Of a stretch of DNA of 64,000 nt, positions 55,930 through 64,000 are shown piece by piece. Source of the DNA: Amorphophallus konjac (lineage: Eukaryota > Streptophyta > Magnoliopsida > Alismatales > Araceae); NCBI GenBank assembly GCA_022559845.1, contig CM040117.1, positions 149,920,732 through 149,984,731 of the forward strand, read 5' to 3'. The translations under genes and the position numbers were made by a program. The stretch's first letter is position 1. Each line of letters starts with the position of its first letter. The notes beneath the pieces are model-generated. The model saw nothing but the letters and a program-made list of their open reading frames with translations. It was not told the DNA's origin and ran no database searches.

Positions 55930-57690
55930 GTTTGGTCTGTTTGGTTTTCACCTTTACTTTTGTCGCCTCGAATCCCTGCACACATCACTGAAACAAACAA
56001 ATCAGAATTTCTGTTCTGACTTGACCCCTTGCTCAATAAGCAAATGGTCACATTGACTGTCCTTGATAACTGGTCAAGGGGCCAAGCCTTTATTTAAGGA
56101 AGGCGAGAGAAAGATGCAGTGATGATAAATGCGACTGGCAAGCATACGAATGCAAGCGGTATTAAAAGTGAGATGCTGCACGCAAATGCAATCATGCAAA
56201 ATTGATTTATTTTCTTTTTATATTTGGCATTTTTTTTATCATAAAAAAGATTTTTTTGTTTGCAAATATATACATTTTCTCTTTTCCATTTTTTTTGTTG
56301 CTTTTATTATAAAATATTTTTGTTGCTAATGCCTGTCAAGCACCCAAATGGCACCCAACCTATACGAGAACAGGGGTTTCTTACTAACCTCCCAAGTATC
56401 CTAAGTGCACATCTAGGTTGATTTGGACCTCTAGACCCCTCGAATGATGATCCCGCCGGCTAAGACTTACCCTGATGACAATACCGTCATGCCATGCTTA
56501 GGCTCACAGCCGCTTCCGACCACAGGGATTCACCCAAAAGGTGTTTGAGGTAAGAGATTTGCCCGACCCGGGTCTATTTCCTCACAACTCTAGATGGTAT
56601 ATGATGGAACACCCTAGAACCCCAATGACCAACCGCGCGACGCTGACCTGGAATCAGACGCCGTCGCACCCATAGGTGACGCGCTTGCATTGGCCTAAGC
56701 CCGAGGTTAAACAAGAAGACATCAAGGTGGTAAACATGGGTCTTAACCAGCCAGAAACACATAGACTCCTTCGCAGCGATAGCTTTTGCTTTTCAAAGTA
56801 GGCAACCATATGTGTATATTAAAATAAGGTCGCAGACCTTGGCGGGTTTCGCCCTTTAGAAACTCCATCTAGCTTTCATCTTCAAAGGAAGAAGGAAGAG
56901 CGTGGGGGATAAACCTCCTGAGAGGATCGGCAAAACCGTTAACCCGACGAGCCAATAAGGGTCCATTTAACTCTCTCCTTTCGGACAGCTTCGGACCAAA
57001 TCCCGAGCATTTACATTCCACGGCCCCTTTTGTGGATTCAGACTTTTACTTTGAGGGGTTCCGTTTATCGCAACAGGCACGGTCACCACCAGGCTTTTCT
57101 CTTGATTTTAATTTTGTGTTTTCTTTTTACGAGGGAAATATAGTCGTTTGACGTTATGGGCTTCCTTTCGTATGCCTGCGGGGACACTGCCCTCTTCTCG
57201 TGCTCTGATCGATGCTCGAGGAAATGGATCATACTCTTGCCCTTGGGGTTTGAGTTTCGGTTTCTCATGCTCAACGTTTTAAGGGCGCCGACTGTCTCAT
57301 TTGGTCGAAGAGAAAAGAATAAAGATTACAGCTTCTGGAGATCTTCTGGGTGGGGCCCCACCGTAGGTGATGCTACCAACTTTTTTGAATAAAATACATA
57401 AGTGAGCACATGTTAGCTTCCTTTGAGCTAGCATAGGCCGACGTGGCCAGACAGGGATCTCCACGGTTCTGACAAACCAAGACCCGATGCCTACCAAGCC
57501 TTAATGGGCCCTATCCTAACATGAAGGTTAGATGCAGTGACTTGACTACATGGTGACCACCAGGCATTGGCATTTTGAATTTTCTATATTTTTAGTGGTT
57601 TTCAATATTTCTTTGTTTTTGATGTTTTCTATCTTTTCATCATTTTTTTTGTTTTGTGCTAAGGGAAGTATTTCTTAAGATAAAGCCCAT
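55930..57690. other. Spacer between convergent genes in element O
   Basis: Lies between the end of G4 (plus) and the end of pol (minus). No ORF or array that I recognise. Near 56820-56870, AAGGTCGCAGACCTTGGCGG and GGGTTTCGCCCTTTAG recall the GAAAACCCGAAAGGGCGC blocks downstream of pol in element I. Confidence 0.5.
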
Positions 57691-57691
57691 T

Positions 57692-60313
57692 CTAAGGGTG
57701 GGATAACTCGGTCCCTTCGGCGTTGACTAGTTTGTAGGCGTTGCCAGGGTACACGGCTTGAATTACATATGGTCCTTCCCAATTCGGTTGGAGCTTAGAA
57801 CGCGGCCCTCCAGGTTTGACAAAAATTCTTTTTACGACCATCTCACCGACTTTGAATTTTCTCTCAGCGACTTTCTTTTGGTAAAAGCGAGCGAGTCTAT
57901 TTTGATACACACGAGCATGCTCGGCAGCGGCCAGCCGCTTCTCATCCAAGAGTTCCAACTGGGCGAGGAGTGAATTACGACGATCGTCGAGGGGAAATTC
58001 CTCGTCCAATTGTACCCTGAGAGAAGGGATCAGAGTCTCGTACGGGACTACTGCTTCCATACCATAGGTAAGGGCAAATGGAGTCTGCCCGGTGGGGGTA
58101 CGGATTGAAGTGCGATAGGCGCATAGAGCTTCGATAAGCTTTTCTGGCCAATCTGAAAACTTACTAGACTCGCAGGTTTTCTTGATGATTTTGATCAATG
58201 TTTTATTAGTGGCCTCTACTTGGCCGTGACTTTGTGGGTAATAAGGTGATGAATGATGCAATGCAATTGCGTACCTTTTGCAGAGGTCCTGTAGGTCCTG
58301 AGAAATGAACTGTGGCCCATTATTGGTGACGATTGTGCTTGGGACGCCGAATCTGGCGAGGATGTTCTTCATGATAAACTTACAGACTATTAACGCCTTG
58401 ATTTCCGCGTAAGCTTCAGCTTCGGCCCATTTGGTGAAGTATTCCGTCGCAGTAAGGATGAAAGATTTCTGCTTGATGAGGGAATTGGGATCACCTAGGG
58501 GACCAATGATGTCGAATGCCCACATGGAGAAAGGCCACGGGGAGGATATTGGATGAAGTGAGGAAGATGGTGAATGGATTTTATCGGCGTGAAGTTGACA
58601 CTTGACACACCTACGGACATAGACAGCACAATCCTCTTCCATAGTGGGCCAGTAAAAGCCTTGGCAAATGATCTTCTTGGCTAGCATCTGACTGTTCACG
58701 TGGCCACCGCACACACCCGAGTGCATCTCCTCTACACATTTCCAAACCTCATCGTCACTAAGACATCTTAACAGAATACCAGTAATGCTCCTCCTATAGA
58801 GTAGACCTCCAACCAATGTGTATTTCTGAGCCACCCTTCTTATGGCTTTCTTGTCCTCTGTGGTGGCCCCTTCAGGATAAGACTGATCTTGGCAGTATTT
58901 GACGATTTCATAGAACCATGGTTTCTCTTCATCAGCCAGTTCTTCTTCAGCCTCTGCCAACATGATTTCCCTCTTCTCAAGGATATCTTCCTGCAGGATC
59001 TTCCTTGCTATCCTGTCTTTGATATTTATGTAGGAAGCATCATCGATTGCAGGGGCGTGAAGTTTGTAGATGGAAATGGACTCAAACCATCTTCCTAGAG
59101 GGAACCTTATGGATGATGCCAACGAGGCGAGGGCATCGGCGAGAATATTCTGATGACGAGGGACATGAACAAAGATCAGTTTGGTGAATAGTTTGGCAAA
59201 GGCAGCAGTGAGTTCTTGGTATGGCTTGAGTTTGGGATCGCGAGTGCGATATTTTGTGAGCACCTGGCGAAGGATGAGTTGACTATCACCTACGACTCGC
59301 AACTCAGTGATACGAAAAGAATGAGCGAGTTCTAGGCCAGCTAGAAGAGCTTCATATTCGGCTATATTGGTGGTAACTGGAAATTTGAGCTGGTATGCCA
59401 ATGGGAATGTGAGGCCTTCAGGCGACAGGAGGGCGACGCCGATTCCTCTCCCTTGAGAATTCAGAGCTCCATCAAAATATAGCGTCCACATTGGCTCATC
59501 TGATTGGTTGACGGACATTAGTTCCTCATCTGGAAACTCTGATTGGACGGGATCGAACTTGGGAAGAGGATGGTGAGCGAGATGCTCGGCTATGGCATAG
59601 CCTTTAATCACCTTTTGCTGGATGTAGGTTATGTCGAACTGAGAGAGAAAACTTTGCCAGCGTGCTAGCCTATCCGTAAGGACGGATTTCTCCAGAAGGA
59701 ATTTGATAGGATTCATTCGAGCAATCAAGTGGACCTCATGAGCCAAGAAGTAGTGCTTCAATTTCTGCACTACCCAAACGAGGGCAGCACAGGTTTTCTC
59801 CATGACGGTGTACTTCTGCTCACAGGGATTGAGAAGTTTGGACAAGTAATAGGTTTCCCGTTCCTTGCCTTCTTCATCAGCTTGTGCGAGGATGGCTCCC
59901 ACGGAGTCATCCAAGACTGAGACGTAAAAGATCAGAGGTTTTTCTGGTTTGGGTGGAATGAGAACGGGTGGACTAGCCAGATATTCCTTCAACCCTTCAA
60001 AAGTTTTCTGACATTTAGAATTCCAGTGGAATTCTACTCCTGGCTTGGTCAACTCGTAGAGAGGTCTACACCTTTGTGAATGTTGGGACATAAACCAACG
60101 AATAAACTGCAGTCTCCCGATTAAACCTCGGACTTCCCTCAAATTCTTGGGAGGCGGCATATCCCTGATAGCCTTGGCTTTGTCGGGATCTATCTCGATC
60201 CCTCTTTTACTTACAATGAACCCGAGCAATTTACCCGACGACACACCAAACACACACTTTTTCGGGTTCATTTTCAATTGGAACACCCTTGACCTCTGCA
60301 AGACCTTAGCCAA
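57692..60313 (-). pseudogene. RT end, two RNase H domains and integrase of element O
   Basis: 873 codons without a stop. Residues 1-90: end of RT (MNPKKCVFGVSSGKLLGFIV). First RNase H about 100-200 (LIFYVSVLDDSVGAILAQ, CAALVWVVQKLKHYFLAHEV). Second, archaeal-type RNase H about 275-405 (WTLYFDGALNSQGRGIGVAL, IAEYEALLAGLELA, VVGDSQLILRQV, ILADALASLA). Integrase: HSGVCGGH.N and CVKCQLH zinc site, AFDIIGPLGDP (Asp), VTNNGPQF, where the second catalytic Asp is replaced by Asn (codon at 58322-58324), and HGQVEATNKTL (Glu). The C-terminal part ends NWEGPYVIQAVYPGNAYKLV near 57692. The order RT-RH-aRH-IN places O in the Tat lineage. It is cut from the RT start by a TAA at 60317-60319. Confidence 0.88.
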
Positions 60314-60316
60314 AAC

Positions 60317-61438
60317 TTATGGATGTTCCATCCTGGTCCTTGATTTCACCAACAAGTCATCCACATACACTTCCAGGTATATGTGCATCATGTCATGAAA
60401 TATGGCCATCATAGCTCTTTGGTAAGTAGCTCCAGCATTCTTTAATACAAATTGCATGACCACGTAACAATATGTTCCCCAAGGGGTAGTGAATGACGTC
60501 TTCTCCTGATCCTCTTCTGCCAAACGAATTTGATTATATCCCAAAAATCCATCCATGAATGAGAGGGTCTCATAACCTGCCATGTTATAGATCAACACAT
60601 CAATGTGAGGCAAGGGAAAATCATCCTTTGGACACGCGCGGTTAAGGTCCCGGAAGTCGATGTAAATCCTGACTTTCCCATCTTTCTTCATGACCGGGAC
60701 AATGTTCGCCACCCATTGAGGATAAAGGACGACTCTAATGAACCTGGCTTTGTGGAGCTTATCGACCTCTTCTTTCATTTTCAAAGCCATCTGAGGGTGG
60801 AAACGCCGTAACCTTTGTTTTACCGAGACGGACCCTGGTTTTAGGGTTAAACGGTGTTCGACCAAGGTTGAATCTAGACCCGGCATATCCTCGTAGCTCC
60901 ATGCAAACGTGTCCTTATAATCCTTGAGAACTTCAATTAATACCTTTTCTTCAGAGGGTGGTAGATTGTCACTTATGAGGATGATCCTAGGGTCTTCCTC
61001 AGTTCCCAAGTTGACTTCCTTGGTGGATTCTTCTACGGCGGTTGACGGCTCGTCGAATCTCTTTATTCCACTAGCGTATGCGCCCGCCGCATCCTCATAT
61101 TCTTCACCCTCATCTTCAGTGGGGCATTCTTCATCCGTGATCTCGTAGACTCCATACCCTTCATCAAATGCATAGTCGCCCTCACATTCTATTTCCAGTA
61201 GCCGGATGGGATTTTCTAACAACTGGGGGATGGCAAGAAGGGCCTGACACCTGGCGGCTAAATCCAGAAGGAATCGACGAGGGATCTGCCTACCCTTAGA
61301 TTTCTTCCTAGGTACTACCCTTGACCTATCATTCCTAGATTGACTGACAATATTTACAGAAGAAGAGCAAGACGAAGAGAATGGTGTAAAATGTACAGGA
61401 GAAGACCCCTCAGAGGAGGGGTAGAAAAGGTCGCTCAT
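60317..61438 (-). pseudogene. N-terminal part of reverse transcriptase of element O
   Basis: 373 codons. Residues 1-150 are an acidic linker (ITDEECPTEDEGEEYED, then EVNLGTEEDPRIILIS). RT motifs: VPVMKKDGKVRIYIDFRDLN, DFPLPHIDVLI, FMDGFLGYNQI, FVLKNAGATYQRAM and VYVDDLLVKS. The TAA at 60317-60319, where Gln is likely, separates it from the rest of RT in the same frame. Catalytic Asp residues are intact. Confidence 0.88.
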
Positions 61439-61653
61439 CGGACCTTGGACGGGTGGTCCGCAGGGCGGGACGCACCCGTGGGAGATGTAGGAGGTTTCCT
61501 CAACGAAGATGTGTTGTTGAGGAGTTTGAAAATTGACGTTTTTTTTTCGTTTTCATTTTTGATGACAAAGCAGTGAAAAGAGATTGGAGGAGAGAGAAAA
61601 GTGGTTATGGCTAGAGGATTGTGATGCTCATAGAGCAGATCATGGTTGAAGAC
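61439..61653 (-). other. Non-coding gap between protease and RT (possible Ogre-type intron)
   Basis: About 215 bases without an open frame between the protease/G-patch part and the RT ORF. Ogre elements are known to carry a spliced intron between protease and RT. I cannot fix donor and acceptor with confidence; a T/C-rich stretch precedes the RT ORF. Confidence 0.4.
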
Positions 61654-62238
61654 CTAGCGCGGGTTGAGAAGCCCGCGTAGGTATGTAAGCAGAGAAGGGG
61701 ATCTGGGAAGATCATCAGACAATTGTCTGGCCCAGAAAGAAGATATCAGCAAAGGCTGAGACGAGTGGATGGAGAAGATGGCGGCTAATGAGCCGTCGAC
61801 GGCAATGTTGAGGACGGATGAAGATCCGTCGATGACAGGGTCCTTCTGGCGAGGACGAGGATAGTTGAGAACCTTGGCAAGAGTGGTAACATTCTCTGGT
61901 ATTCCGGACATCAATGGTGGTCCTTCAAGCTGCGGAGATGAGAACATCCTTTCCAATGCAACAGAAATGTCCCGTATGTCGAACCATTTGTTCCACTCGC
62001 ATTCCGGATCTTTGATCTTGCCTCTTTTGGTGATCCTCGGACATTTTTCAACCAAATATACAGCATGTGATCCCCCATATGCTTCTCGTGGGTAATCTCC
62101 CATCTGAACAACGGGCCCTCTATTGAAGTGGTTTGATAGAGTCCATGAGAGGGGCTTCCAATCCGCCTTGAACGGTCCTTTGAAGCCTACGCCAAACCTG
62201 CGGTTCGGCCTAATTTCCTTTGGCGGTTTGAGCCTACC
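61654..62238 (-). pseudogene. Segment between G-patch and RT of element O
   Basis: In-frame continuation after the TAG at 62239-62241: GRLKPPKEIRPN, then an open stretch from 62103 to 61654 (MGDYPREAYGGSHAVYLVEK, CEWNKWFDIRDISVALERMF, GIPENVTTLAKVLNYPRPRQ). Segments of this type lie between protease and RT in Ogre-like elements; no catalytic motif. It ends at a stop at 61654. Confidence 0.6.
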
Positions 62239-64000
62239 CTATAACTGTGCACCCAGACCTTTACCCTGTTGGTAGCCGATGTTCCTCATAATCTCCCAAC
62301 CTTTGGAGTGAAAAGGGAGATATGATGTTGCGGTTGCCCTGACCGGCTCCTTTGGTGCTAGTGGAACATGAGATAGATCACGCACGTCCAGCAATGACAA
62401 TATGGGCCGATGAGATTGCCAAACAGAGGGCAGAGAGGTGTTGATAGCATCCACTGTGTGAAGGATAGGAGTGCTGACCACTTTAATAATCCTCCTATTG
62501 TAAGGAAACTTCAGGCACTGATGGTTGGTGGAAGGCACAGCGTCCATGGTTTCAATGTAGGGGCGACCCAGTATAGCCTTGAATGTGGGGTCCATGTCGA
62601 GGACATGGAATTCCGTGAGAACTGACATAGGGCCTAGTTCTGCCTTCAGAATAATCATCCTCTGCGGCGGTCTTTTGCTATTGTCATAAGCCGTGACTGT
62701 GATCGAGGAAGGTCTTATTTGTTCCTCGTTGACCGCACACAACTGAAGGGTGTCCATGGAGATCACATTTATGGACGCACCCGTGTCCACAAGACACGGG
62801 TTTATGGATACCCCATTAATTTTTATTGAAATGCACAATGCATATTTCCGAGCTTCCTTGGGAGCGAGCTCGTAGTTGTGGAACATGATGGCCGGTTGTG
62901 TGTCTGTTGGGGTCAGGACGGTCGAAATCTTCTCCACGGGGAGGTCTTCATTAACCATGATTTTTTGAAGATATTCCATCAAGGCCGCCTGGTGGGATGT
63001 GGATCTTTGAAGTAGCTCAAGGATGGAGATCCGAGCAGGCATCATGTCCAAGTGTTTCAATAGATCATACTGTGTTCCAGGGATAGCTCTTTCTGGTTGT
63101 TCTCCATCATCCTTCTCTGGCTGAGATTGCTCAGGATTCTGACTGTTGTGGGGGAAAACCCTGTGGAAAATCCTTCCACTCCGGAGCACCATTGCCTGCG
63201 GATTTTGTACCTCTGTGGGGGTAGCAGTGGGTTTTAACAAGGATTTGAGGGGGAGTGGTGGAGGAATGGTTGATGAAGCAGGGGTGATGACGGGAGCAGG
63301 GATTCTAATGAGGGGTTTGTTAGGTGGAGGCATGGTGGAGGTAGAGGGGATATCACACGGATTATGAAGGATAAGGGGTCTGGAAGGTGGAGGTGGAGAC
63401 GAAGTAGAAGTGGGTAGGGCTTGAAGCGGGTAATGATTTTGAGGTGGGTGATGGGTAATGAGTGGTTTTGAAGGCATTAGTGGTGATATGGTGGAGAAAG
63501 ACGGGGTTATGTATGGTTGACGGATGATAAGGGATTTAGAAGGCGTAGGGGTAAATGTGGTGGAGGTGGATGGTAAAGTGGGGGAGTGAGAGAAGATGAG
63601 AGGGTGTGAAGGCGTAGTGGAGAGTGTCGGTTGATAGGAGATCGAGGTGCGGATGAGAGGACGTAATGGTAGTGGAAATGGTGAAGGCGATACTGACGCG
63701 GGTTGATGAGAGAGAGGTGCTACCCGGGCAAGGCAAGGGTGTTGCGTGATGATAGGATTGGCGGTAGAAAGAATGGAGGTACTTTCCGGATGCCACACCT
63801 GCTCTCTCCCGACTTCCGGGAAGGAGGAGATGGGGTTAACCTGATGATTGGGTTGTTGGTGCTCCGGTAATGGATTCTGGATTATGCCCATGTTGGGCTG
63901 TTGTTGTGGGGCCTGCTGAGGCTGCTGTTGTTTTTGTGGTTGCTGCTGCTGCTGTTGTAACTGCTGCTGTGGCCTATGAGGAGGTCTCCTAGCCTTGAGA
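62239..64000 (-). pseudogene. gag C-terminus, protease and G-patch of element O
   Basis: Open from the window edge (a Gln-rich run near 63900-63960, then an ATG at 63891) to 62239. The first 230 or so codons after 63891 are Pro/Ser/Thr-rich and of low complexity. Then RSGRIFHRVFPHN and LLKHLDMMPARISILELLQR, a Tat-type segment before protease. Retropepsin: INPCLVDTGASINVISMD, then FKAILGRPYIETM. The end, MRNIGYQQGKGLGAQL, is a G-patch-like motif as in Ogre elements, stopped by a TAG at 62239-62241 in the middle of the motif. The catalytic DTG is intact. The gag core lies beyond the edge. Confidence 0.8.

Larger units (their letters stand above)
45663..64000 (-). mobile_element. Element O, main part (Tat/Ogre-like), continuing past window edge
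   Basis: Right-hand part of the element whose 3' LTR is at 17101-19258, split by element I. It holds antisense genes on the plus strand (45.9-55.9 kb), a spacer (55.9-57.7 kb), then integrase, RNase H domains, RT, protease and Gag on the minus strand to the edge. Its gag start and 5' LTR are not in the window. Placing the antisense genes inside O follows from their position between pol and 3' LTR and from the palindromes shared with O's LTR. Confidence 0.75.

Overview
This is plant nuclear DNA from a flowering plant with a repeat-rich genome. It is a nest of LTR retrotransposons, and I find no host gene, tRNA or rRNA. Evidence for a plant: chromovirus Gag and chromodomain remnants, initiator-Met primer-binding sites (TGGTATCAGAGC), a SIRE-like LTR start, and two giant Ty3/gypsy elements of the Tat lineage (which includes Ogre and Retand) with two RNase H domains and extra antisense genes of the plant mobile domain (PMD) superfamily. 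The species cannot be read from the sequence.

Layout. (1) 1-3935: start of a minus-strand chromovirus with a 3.3 kb LTR (Tekay-like, element A), inserted in the 5' LTR of element P. (2) 3936-15770: old plus-strand non-autonomous chromovirus P; its 3' LTR is split by a young related element B (7303-14753, minus strand, 2.28 kb LTRs, perfect AATTC target duplication). P and B both lack protease, RT, RNase H and the integrase core but keep the integrase C-terminus with a chromodomain; B carries an intact 620-codon gag-fusion ORF. (3) 15771-17100: a copia-type LTR fragment and a second Tekay-like LTR fragment. (4) 17101-20111 and 45663-64000: a Tat/Ogre-like element O on the minus strand, with its 3' LTR at 17101-19258, pol at 57692-63891 and a cluster of antisense (plus-strand) spliced PMD-type genes at 45.9-55.9 kb. 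Its 5' LTR lies beyond the window. (5) 20112-45657: a complete 25.5 kb Tat-lineage element I on the plus strand, inserted in O with a perfect CATGT duplication. It has LTRs, PBS, gag, PR, RT-RH-aRH, IN, two tandem-repeat arrays, an antisense multi-exon PMD gene and a PPT.

How the parts fit. In both Tat elements gag-pol and the antisense gene(s) converge. Each antisense gene has its own TATA box. In both elements short GC-rich palindromes of an element-specific type lie near the LTR promoter and beside the antisense promoter: GGAGGCGTCC-type in O, GGCGCGCC/TTTTAA-type in I. This suggests that the antisense protein, or a host factor, recognises the element's own DNA. Most pol frames are broken, mainly by TAG at positions where Gln is expected, as C-to-T decay of methylated CAG would produce. 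The best preserved coding units are B's gag-fusion ORF, antisense gene G2 in O (seven exons with phase-0 introns, one in-frame TAG) and the antisense gene of I.
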